Assembly: GCA_046263155.1 (NCBI GenBank)
Contig: JBHELF010000101.1
Coordinates: 1-19,639 of the forward strand
Origin: DATADF01 sp046263155
GTDB lineage: Bacteria; Actinomycetota; CADDZG01; WHSQ01
Length of the DNA: 19,639 nucleotides
Direction: 5' to 3'
Of the stretch, positions 1 to 7,316 are shown piece by piece (position 1 is the first letter of the stretch; each line of letters begins with the position of its first letter). Position numbers and translations under genes: made by a program. Below the pieces are notes generated by a model. It was given only the letters and a program-made list of their open reading frames with translations. It was not told where the DNA came from and searched no databases.

Positions 1-916
<916 letters not shown>

Positions 917-928
917 GATTTGATGCTG

Positions 929-949
929 ATCAAAGCGAACACCTTTGAT
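929..949 (-). other. Leader hairpin just upstream of 16S
   Basis: Perfect 7-bp inverted repeat ATCAAAG / CTTTGAT with a 7-base loop, 13 bases before the predicted 16S 5' end. It lies where the 5' strand of the RNase III processing stem or a local leader hairpin is expected. Its partner beyond the 16S 3' end is not in the window. Confidence 0.5.
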
Positions 950-1006
950 TGCAGAAGCATTCAAAAGCGTCTGCCAGATTTATTTCGTACGTTCCGTCAA
1001 AGCTTC

Positions 1007-1024
1007 AGACTTCCGAAGAAGTCC
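1007..1024 (-). other. cUUCGg tetraloop hairpin in rRNA leader
   Basis: On the minus strand GACTTC-TTCG-GAAGTC forms a 6-bp stem, 7 with a flanking G.U pair, closed by the very stable C(UUCG)G tetraloop. It lies between boxA and the 16S 5' end and is probably a folded leader element. Confidence 0.5.
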
Positions 1025-1142
1025 TCAGGCTTGACGTGGGATCCACTGATCTCCGATCCACTCGCTCAGTTCTTCCTGCGTCGGGCGTCGAAAAACGACG
1101 CTTTCTGCAAGGAAGAAAGGTGAGTTTCTCGGCAGGCACACT

Positions 1143-1161
1143 GTTCAGTTCTCAAAGAGCG
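1143..1161 (-). promoter_or_regulatory. boxA-like rRNA antitermination element
   Basis: The minus strand reads CGCTCTTTGAGAACTGAAC. This matches the GCTCTTTGA(A/G)AACT form of boxA found in rRNA leaders of Gram-positive bacteria, where NusB/S10 bind to allow Rho-resistant transcription. It lies about 230 bases before the 16S 5' end, a normal leader position. The identification is by motif and position only. Confidence 0.7.
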
Positions 1162-1217
1162 TTCCCACCTGCCGGCCTCGTACGCCTGGGGATCCAGGCG
1201 AGGGCCCGTGGTTTGGG

Positions 1218-1249
1218 CAAACAAAAACGCCGGCGAAGAGACACCGGCG
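1218..1249 (-). terminator. Intrinsic terminator downstream of tyrS
   Basis: On the minus strand CGCCGGTG (1249-1242), a 6-base loop and CGCCGGCG (1235-1228) form an 8-bp stem with one G.U pair, followed by TTTTTGTTTG. This is a classic rho-independent terminator. It lies about 240 bases after the tyrS stop and 57 bases before boxA, so it can insulate the rRNA transcript from tyrS. That would place the rRNA promoter in the short interval after it. Confidence 0.75.
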
Positions 1250-1489
1250 AGCGATGAGGTACCTGGGTCTTCGGCTCAGGCGCCTATAGTCAGCTCTCCT
1301 GTTCTCTTCGCGCACACCTTCCGACCGGAAGGCGAGCATGACAACGTACATGCCCCGTGGGGCACCCCAAATCTAGCACAGCCAGAGGGAGCCGGAGGTC
1401 GCCGGCAGGCGTTACAACCTCCATCGACAGTCGGGCATTCCGCCTTGAGTCCCCCGCCAATGAAGCTTGCTTAGCTTGTCACCGGCGGA

Positions 1490-2704
1490 TCAGTTCTCGA
1501 GGCGAACGAACCGGCGTTTGCCGACCTGGAGCACCGCCCCCTTGAGATCCGCCAGCGGGATCTCTTCCGAAGCCGTGGCGTCCCCGTTGATCTTCACTCC
1601 ACCCTGTTCGATCAGGCGACGGGCATCGCTGCGAGAGGAGGCGAGTTCGAGCTCTGCGAGGACACGCGGCAGATACACACGCTCTCCGTCGATCGCATCC
1701 GCGGGTATAGCCGCCACCGGAATGTCCTCGGGCACCGCCCGCTCGACGAACTGCTTGTCGAAGGCGGATTCCGCGATAGCCGCGGCCTCGTCCTCGTGGT
1801 AGAGCGTCACAACGGCACGAGCCATTTGCCGCTTGGCAGCGCCGGCCTCGGGGCCTCCGGTCCGAGCCGCGGCCTCGATCTCCGCCAGCTCTTCTCCCTC
1901 GAGATTCGCTGCCAGGGACGCGTAGCGAGCGGTCAGTGCGTCGGGAATGCTCATGAGCTTTCCGAACATCTCGTCGGGAGCCTCTCTCAGAGCCACATAG
2001 TTGTTGAGGGACTGGGACATCTTCTGGACCCCATCGAGCCCCTCCAGCAAGGGCATCGTCAGGGCGATCTGTGGCCGTTGCCCGTAGGCCCGTTGAATAT
2101 CCCGGCCCACCAGCAAGTTGAATAACTGATCCGTTCCGCCCAACTCGACATCGGCCTCCACCGCGACGGAGTCGTAAGCCTGCGCCAGCGGATACATGAA
2201 CTCGATGAGCGAGATGGGCTGCTGAGTCCCGTAGCGTTTCGAAAAGTCGTCGCGTTCGAGCATGCGCGCGACCGTGTAATGCGAAGTGAGCTTCAAAATG
2301 TCGCTGAGGTTCAGCGGCTCCAGCCATTCCGAGTTGTAGCGGATTTCCAGGTTGTCCCTGGACAAAATGTCGTAGAGCTGTTCGAAGATCGCCTCCGCGT
2401 AGGTCTTCACCTGCTCCGCCGACAGCTGCCGGCGCGTCTCGCTCTTGCCTGAAGGGTCGCCGATGCGCGCGGTGAAGTCCCCCACGATGAGAACCGCGGT
2501 GTGGCCTTCATCCTGGAACTCGCGCATTTTTCGCAGAGGCACCGCCCAGCCCAGCGTGACATCGCGAGCCGTGGGATCTACACCCAGCTTGACGCGCAGG
2601 GGCCGGCCCTCAGAGAGTCGCTCGGCCAACTCCTTCCTGCTGACCACGTGTTCTGCTCGGCGCAGGAGGCGATCCAGCTGCTGGGACTCGGCGGGCTTCG
2701 GCAT
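1490..2704 (-). CDS. tyrS: Tyrosyl-tRNA synthetase (TyrRZ-like type)
   Basis: Class I aminoacyl-tRNA synthetase that charges tRNA-Tyr with tyrosine in the cytosol. The 404-residue product has a Rossmann core (about 35-235), including GVDPTARDVTLGW, the IGDFTA-like segment VGDFTARIGDPSGKSETR (74-91), the tyrosine/tRNA region ELGGTDQLFNLLVGRD (188-202) and GLDGVQKMSQSLNNY (222-236). A C-terminal S4 RNA-binding domain covers about 345-404. The overall pattern is that of the second bacterial TyrRS lineage (B. subtilis TyrZ) rather than E. coli TyrS. The HIGH signature is TLGW (50-53) and KMSKS is KMSQS (228-232). I chose the ATG at 2704 (MPKPAES); an upstream in-frame extension to 2761 would run through the divergent promoter region and has no homologous character. 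A GAGCC-CT-GGCTC repeat (2718-2729) lies just before the start, and the Shine-Dalgarno is weak. Divergent from the PBP gene, 65 bases away. Confidence 0.93.
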   Translation of the reverse strand: MPKPAESQQLDRLLRRAEHVVSRKELAERLSEGRPLRVKLGVDPTARDVTLGWAVPLRKMREFQDEGHTAVLIVGDFTARIGDPSGKSETRRQLSAEQVKTYAEAIFEQLYDILSRDNLEIRYNSEWLEPLNLSDILKLTSHYTVARMLERDDFSKRYGTQQPISLIEFMYPLAQAYDSVAVEADVELGGTDQLFNLLVGRDIQRAYGQRPQIALTMPLLEGLDGVQKMSQSLNNYVALREAPDEMFGKLMSIPDALTARYASLAANLEGEELAEIEAAARTGGPEAGAAKRQMARAVVTLYHEDEAAAIAESAFDKQFVERAVPEDIPVAAIPADAIDGERVYLPRVLAELELASSRSDARRLIEQGGVKINGDATASEEIPLADLKGAVLQVGKRRFVRLEN

Positions 2705-2769
2705 GGCCGTGATGCTAGAGCCCTGGCTCAGAAAAGCACAGGAGCACCGGTAAGATTTCACCGATCACC

Positions 2770-5379
2770 ATGTCACGGACTCCCTTTAAGAAGCCCTTAT
2801 TGCTATTCGCGTCGCTCGCGCTCGTGGCGACTTCGTGCGCGCGCCTCATGGAGTTGGCGGACGTCCCCAAGCTCAAAGGATCGGATCTGAGCCGAATCAA
2901 GGATCTGGCGCAGTCGTCAAAGATCTACGACAGAGATCGCAACCTGATCACGACCTTCCACGGTGAGCAGAATCGCACGATCATTCCGCTGGAACGAATT
3001 CCGCTGCGCGTTCAACAATCCGTAATCGCGATCGAGGACGAACGTTTTTACGAGCACGGCGGCGTGGACTGGAGAGCCGTCGGCCGCGCTTTTGTGGCCA
3101 ACGTCTCGAGTGGGGAGATCAGAGAGGGTGGCTCCACCATCACGCAGCAATACGTCAAGAACACGATCATCGCTCCGCGCGGGGGGGCCGAGCGAACTCT
3201 CGAGCGCAAGCTGATCGAGGCCGGGCTCGCGCGCCAGCTCGAGAAGGAGCTAACGAAGAAACAGATCCTGGAGCGTTACCTCAACACCGTCTATTTCGGC
3301 CAGGGCGCGTACGGGATCCAGGCCGCGGCGAAGACCTTCTTCGGCGTTCCTGCGGCCGACCTCAAGTTGCATCAAAGCGCCTTGCTTGCCGCCACCATCC
3401 GGGCCCCCGAGTTCTACGACCCCTTCGACCATCCCGAGGCTGCTCGCGAACGCCGGAACGTGGTCCTCGACAAGATGCTCGAGCTCGGCATGATCGACGA
3501 GGCCGAGCACATCCGGGCCACGAGCTCGAGATTGCGACTCCAAACGGTGGAGCAGAAAGATCGCTACGACGCGCCGTACTTCATCGACTACGTTCAGCGG
3601 CTTATCTCCTACGACCCGCGCTTCGACGTGCTGGGCAAGACGCTCGCAGAGCGGACGGACAAACTGTTCAAGGGTGGGCTTCGCATCTACACGACCGTGG
3701 ATCTCGACATGCAGCGCGAGGCCGAGCAGGCAGTCCATACCCATCTCAGCGAGGACTCTGATCCACACGCGTCCCTCGTGTCGCTCGAACCGGACACCGG
3801 CAACATCCGCGCGATGGTGGGCGGCCGCGACTTCTTCGCACCTCGCCGCGAGGACCCCTTCGCCAAGTTGAATCTCGCCACGCTCGCCGAGCCCAACCTC
3901 GGCTGCGTGCGAAACGAAAAGGCCGCGTGCAGGGAACCTCTCAAGCCCGCGCCGGCCCCCGGCACCGGCCGGCAAGCGGGCTCCGCGTTCAAACCCTTCG
4001 CACTCGCCGCCGCCATCGAGAAAGGCGTGCCGCTGTCGAAGACCTATAAGGCGAGCCCCTGCATGGACTTTCCCGGTGCAAACGCCGGCGCGAACTGGCA
4101 CGTCTGCAACTACGAGTCGAGCGACTTCGGGGCCAAACTGCCCCTGCTCGAGGCGACGGTCAAAAGCGTGAACGTCGTCTACGCACAGCTCATCCTGGAG
4201 ATCGGCGAGGCGGCGGTCGTCGAGTTGGCCGAGGACATGGGAATCCGGACCGATCTCGACGTGGTCCCCTCGGCGGCCCTCGGGACCAATGTTGTGAACC
4301 CCCTGGACATGGCGTCGGCCTACGGCGCATTCGCGACGAACGGCACGCTGCATCCGCCGCGCGCGGTCGAAAAGATCGTGGACTCCAACGGCAAGGTCCT
4401 TTACGACGCGAACAAGGACCTCGCGCTTGCGCCCCAGGAAGTCCTCGATCCCCCCGTGGCCTACCTCACTACCAGCGCGTTGCAGCAAGTCGTCGAACGA
4501 GGAACCGCCACCCGCGCGAACATCGGCCGGCCGGTGGCGGGTAAGACCGGCACCTCGCAGGAGTACCGCGATGCCTGGTTCGTCGGTTACACACCGGATC
4601 TGGTGACCTCGGTCTGGGTCGGCTATCCCGAGGGCGAGATCGAGATGAAATCGAGTTGCTACTCGTCCCTCTGCCGACCGACCCGCGTCCTCTCGGGGAC
4701 CGGTGTGACCGGAGGTTCGTGGCCCGCCGCGATCTGGCAGAGCTTCATGAGCGCGGCTCTAGCGGGGATCCCCGTCTCGTACTTCGACGTCCCCGGGTTC
4801 GGGATCGTCACCGTGACGGTAGATACACGCAACTTCTGTCTCGCGGACGAATTCACGCCCGACGAGTTCCGCGCCACGGCCAGTTTTCCCGAGGGCAGTG
4901 AGCCCGAGGAGTCCTGCAGGGTCAAAGGCGACCTCGTGGAGATTCCCGACGTCTTCGGTTTCCCGGTTAGGGACGCGGTTCGAATTCTCGAGGGTGAGGG
5001 GTTCAAGGTCTTGCAGAAAGAGGAGCCCACCACCACATACCCGCCCGGCCGCGTCATCGGACAGGATCCGGGCGCCGGTAAGAAGGTGCCGCGGGGATCG
5101 ACCGTCGCCATCCTCGTGTCCGTCCACGGCGAGCCTCAAGATGAGACCGACGATGAAGACGACGACACGGCCACCGTCCCGAACGTACTCGGCTACACAC
5201 GCTCGGCCGCCGAAGCCGCTCTTCGCAACGAAGGTTTCAACGTCCGAGTGATCGTGGAAAGCGAGTCCGATCCGCAGGAAGCCAGGAAGCGCAAGGGCCG
5301 GGTCTGGAAGCAGGACCCGGCGGGAGGCACGCAGGCGGAGGAGGGGTCGACGGTCACCATCTGGGTCAACCCCGATTGA
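2770..5379 (+). CDS. Class A penicillin-binding protein with two PASTA domains
   Basis: Bifunctional peptidoglycan synthase of the PBP1a/PonA type, acting outside the cytoplasmic membrane. The 869-residue protein contains, in order: a short hydrophobic N-terminal segment (9-23); a GT51 glycosyltransferase domain (about 65-245) with the catalytic EDERFYEHGG motif (Glu89), GGSTITQQYVKN (120-131) and RKLIEAGLARQLEKELTKKQILERYLN (146-172); and a transpeptidase domain (about 300-665) with SxxK at S405-K408, SVN at 466-468 and KTGT at 592-595. Then come two PASTA repeats (about 722-786 and 801-868), separated by a very acidic linker (791-799). Glycan polymerisation and cross-linking should both be intact. 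The N-terminus ends in VATSC (19-23), which fits a loose lipobox, so lipid anchoring is possible. The start is ATG 2770; no good Shine-Dalgarno lies directly upstream. It overlaps the next gene by four bases. Antisense frames within it are shadows. Confidence 0.95.
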   Translation: MSRTPFKKPLLLFASLALVATSCARLMELADVPKLKGSDLSRIKDLAQSSKIYDRDRNLITTFHGEQNRTIIPLERIPLRVQQSVIAIEDERFYEHGGVDWRAVGRAFVANVSSGEIREGGSTITQQYVKNTIIAPRGGAERTLERKLIEAGLARQLEKELTKKQILERYLNTVYFGQGAYGIQAAAKTFFGVPAADLKLHQSALLAATIRAPEFYDPFDHPEAARERRNVVLDKMLELGMIDEAEHIRATSSRLRLQTVEQKDRYDAPYFIDYVQRLISYDPRFDVLGKTLAERTDKLFKGGLRIYTTVDLDMQREAEQAVHTHLSEDSDPHASLVSLEPDTGNIRAMVGGRDFFAPRREDPFAKLNLATLAEPNLGCVRNEKAACREPLKPAPAPGTGRQAGSAFKPFALAAAIEKGVPLSKTYKASPCMDFPGANAGANWHVCNYESSDFGAKLPLLEATVKSVNVVYAQLILEIGEAAVVELAEDMGIRTDLDVVPSAALGTNVVNPLDMASAYGAFATNGTLHPPRAVEKIVDSNGKVLYDANKDLALAPQEVLDPPVAYLTTSALQQVVERGTATRANIGRPVAGKTGTSQEYRDAWFVGYTPDLVTSVWVGYPEGEIEMKSSCYSSLCRPTRVLSGTGVTGGSWPAAIWQSFMSAALAGIPVSYFDVPGFGIVTVTVDTRNFCLADEFTPDEFRATASFPEGSEPEESCRVKGDLVEIPDVFGFPVRDAVRILEGEGFKVLQKEEPTTTYPPGRVIGQDPGAGKKVPRGSTVAILVSVHGEPQDETDDEDDDTATVPNVLGYTRSAAEAALRNEGFNVRVIVESESDPQEARKRKGRVWKQDPAGGTQAEEGSTVTIWVNPD

Positions 5380-5735
5380 CCGTGCGCTTCAACGTCACAC
5401 TGGACTGCATCGATCCCGAGAAGCTCGCTGGGTTCTGGTCGGCCGCTCTCGGCTTCGAATACGTCGGCTACGCGGAGCCGTACGCGTTTCTTCGCCCGTC
5501 CGACGGCAAGGGGCCCCGCCTGTTGCTACAACGCGTTCCCGAACCCAAGCAAGTAAAGAACCGTATGCATCTCGATCTGCAGCCCCAAGCCGGCGACATC
5601 GACGCCGAGGTCGTCCGCCTGAAGGAACTGGGCGCCACTCAAGTCAGCGAGGGATTCCGAGAGGCGTATGGGACGCGCTGGATCGTGATGGCGGACCCAG
5701 AGGGAAACGAGTTCTGCGTGGGCCGGCGCGCCTAG
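5376..5735 (+). CDS. VOC superfamily (glyoxalase-like domain) protein
   Basis: Small single-domain protein of 119 residues of the vicinal oxygen chelate fold, closest in pattern to the Glyoxalase_6 group. FNVTLDCIDPEKLAGFWSAALGFEYV (5-30) is the first beta-alpha-beta unit. KNRMHLDL (61-68) supplies the likely metal ligand His65, and WIVMADPEGNEFCV (102-115) supplies Glu112. Members of this group include bleomycin-resistance-like proteins and uncharacterised lyases or isomerases, so substrate and reaction cannot be named. The start is taken as TTG 5376, which overlaps the PBP stop (TTGA) and implies translational coupling. GTG 5382, two codons later, is an equally fair start. It ends three bases before the convergent DNA glycosylase gene. 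Confidence 0.8.
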   Translation: MTVRFNVTLDCIDPEKLAGFWSAALGFEYVGYAEPYAFLRPSDGKGPRLLLQRVPEPKQVKNRMHLDLQPQAGDIDAEVVRLKELGATQVSEGFREAYGTRWIVMADPEGNEFCVGRRA

Positions 5736-5738
5736 GTC

Positions 5739-6359
5739 TCAGCGGCGGCGGGAGGCGTAGGGATGCCCTGGGACGACGAAGCGCCACGGTAACTCGTCTC
5801 CTCGCCCGGTCGTCAGTCCGACCCTGACCGTTTGGGCGATCTCCCGCGCGCGATAGGAATTCGTCTGCTCGTCCTCGGCGCAGAAGAATTCACCTCCTCG
5901 CAGTAGCGACGCCCCGTCGTGCCTCCTGTTGATCCCGAGAGCCTGGGTCAGGCGAGCGGGACCCGCGGCGAGGAGTCGATCGTTGGCGATCGCCGGTCGG
6001 CGGCGCCGCATCACCTCGATGCCCTCCACCGGCTCTCCGGCCCGCAGAAGCACGGCCTCGCACACACCCTCCTGACCGCACACGACGTTGGCACACCAAT
6101 GCATCCCGTAGGTGAAATAGACGTATAGACGGCCCGGCGGGCCGAACATCGTCCGCGTTCGTTCGGTCATTCCCCGGTAACCGTGTGAGCCGGGATCGAT
6201 TCCACCGCGATAGGCCTCGGTCTCGACGAGGCGCAGCGCGGTCGTCCGGACGCGCTCGTTGCGGACGAAAAGACAGCCGATCAGATCCCGCGCCACGGCC
6301 AGTGCGTCGCGCGCATAAAAGGATTTGGGAAGTGGCTTTATTGGTACCCGATTTGCCAT
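5739..6359 (-). CDS. mpg: 3-methyladenine DNA glycosylase, AAG/MPG family
   Basis: Monofunctional base-excision repair glycosylase that removes alkylated purines and hypoxanthine. The 206-residue product begins KPLPKSFYARDALAVARDLIG, the usual start of the family. It contains LVETEAYRGGIDPGSHG (44-60), in which Glu48 and Tyr50 align with the catalytic Glu125 and intercalating Tyr127 of human AAG, then MFGPPGRLYVYFTYGMHWCANVV (71-93) and AAGPARLTQALGI (131-143). Length is normal for bacterial members. I chose ATG 6359, which has a GGGTGG stretch just upstream. An in-frame GTG at 6386 would add nine residues. It lies 39 bases after the argF stop on the same strand, so it is probably the last gene of the infC-pheT-argF transcript. 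It converges on the VOC gene with a 3-base gap and no visible terminator. Confidence 0.93.
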   Translation of the reverse strand: MANRVPIKPLPKSFYARDALAVARDLIGCLFVRNERVRTTALRLVETEAYRGGIDPGSHGYRGMTERTRTMFGPPGRLYVYFTYGMHWCANVVCGQEGVCEAVLLRAGEPVEGIEVMRRRRPAIANDRLLAAGPARLTQALGINRRHDGASLLRGGEFFCAEDEQTNSYRAREIAQTVRVGLTTGRGDELPWRFVVPGHPYASRRR

Positions 6360-6398
6360 GCCACCCGCCCGCCCCAAAACCGTCACACCGATACTTCG

Positions 6399-7316
6399 TC
6401 AGACGAGGAGCCAAGCGAGCAAAGCCTTCTGGCTGTGCAAGCGGTTCTCGGCTTGATCCCACACGACCGACTGCGGTCCGTCGAGAACCTCGGAGGTGAT
6501 CTCCTCATCTCGGTGCGCGGGAAGACAGTGCATAACGATCGCGTCGTCCTTTGCCAGCGACAGAACGGCGGAATTCAGCTGGTAGCGCTCGAAGGCCTGA
6601 CGGCGGGTTGCGGCCTCTTCCTCCTGGCCCATGCTGGCCCATACGTCCGTATACAGGACGTCTGCGCCGACGACCGCCTCGGCAACGACCTCGGTCACCG
6701 TGACGCGGCCCCCGCTGTTCGCCGCGGTCTCCTGTGCCCTCTGAACCACGCCTTCGTCCGGCGCGTACTCCGACGGCGTCGCGGCCCGCACGTCCATTCC
6801 CATCTTGGAGCCCGCGAAGAGTAAGGAGTGCGCCATGTTGTTTCCGTCCCCGAGGTACGCAAGAGCCAGGCCCCCGAGATCGCCTTTGTGCTGCGCGATC
6901 GTTTGCAGGTCGGCCAGGCACTGACACGGGTGCGAGAAGTCGCTCAGAGCATTGATCACGGGCACCGACGCCGCGGCGGCGAGCTGCTCGAGACGTTCCT
7001 GGCCGAAGGTTCGAAGCACTATCGCATCGACGTAGCGCGACAGCACGCGGCCGGTGTCCTCGATCGTCTCGCCCCGGCCGAGCTGCAGTTCGTCGCCGCG
7101 CAGCACTATCGCATGTCCACCCATCTGCGAGATCGCCGCCTCGAACGATACGCGAGTGCGCGTTGACGGCTTCTCGAAGACCAGCGCGATCTGTTTGCCG
7201 GCCAAGGAGTCCTCGAACTTCCCCGGATCCTTCCTTGCCGTCGCCGCGGACTCGATAAGGGCGCCCAACTCGTCGGTCGTGAGGTCGGCTATCGAGAGGA
7301 AATCACGTTTGCTCAT
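6399..7316 (-). CDS. argF: Ornithine carbamoyltransferase
   Basis: Catalyses carbamoyl phosphate + L-ornithine to L-citrulline in arginine biosynthesis. The 305-residue length is normal. Visible motifs are the carbamoyl-phosphate site STRTR (51-55), HPCQ (129-132), LGDGNNMAHS (155-164), the ornithine-binding DVWASMGQE (224-232) and HCLPAHR (263-269) with the catalytic Cys264. The SMG loop identifies ornithine rather than aspartate carbamoyltransferase. It starts at ATG 7316, overlapping the pheT stop as ATGA, and so is read from the same message as pheS-pheT. No other arg gene is in the window. In Mycobacterium, as I recall, a complete arg cluster follows pheT, so this single gene may be what remains of that arrangement. 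Confidence 0.96.
   Translation of the reverse strand: MSKRDFLSIADLTTDELGALIESAATARKDPGKFEDSLAGKQIALVFEKPSTRTRVSFEAAISQMGGHAIVLRGDELQLGRGETIEDTGRVLSRYVDAIVLRTFGQERLEQLAAAASVPVINALSDFSHPCQCLADLQTIAQHKGDLGGLALAYLGDGNNMAHSLLFAGSKMGMDVRAATPSEYAPDEGVVQRAQETAANSGGRVTVTEVVAEAVVGADVLYTDVWASMGQEEEAATRRQAFERYQLNSAVLSLAKDDAIVMHCLPAHRDEEITSEVLDGPQSVVWDQAENRLHSQKALLAWLLV

Larger units (their letters stand above)
917..1489 (-). other. 16S leader / tyrS-rrs intergenic region
   Basis: This 573-base stretch between the tyrS stop and the 16S 5' end contains no gene I can support on either strand. It holds, in minus-strand order, two small inverted repeats (around 1351-1364 and 1319-1334), a strong intrinsic terminator (1218-1249), a boxA-like element (1143-1161), a cUUCGg hairpin (1007-1024) and a hairpin just before the 16S (929-949). 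I searched for a -35/-10 pair for the rRNA promoter and found none that convinces. A TGC-TAGATT extended -10 lies near 1370-1380 but has no -35 partner and is upstream of the terminator. Confidence 0.7.

Noticed and set aside
2705..2769. T-box or other long leader for tyrS
   Set aside because: Only 65 bases separate tyrS from the divergent PBP gene, too short for a T-box, and no core sequence is present.
3250..4488. Long open frame of about 412 codons on the minus strand opposite the PBP gene
   Set aside because: It is antisense to strongly conserved GT51 and transpeptidase motifs, is rich in Arg, Gly, Val and His as GC-rich shadow frames are, and shows no family signature.
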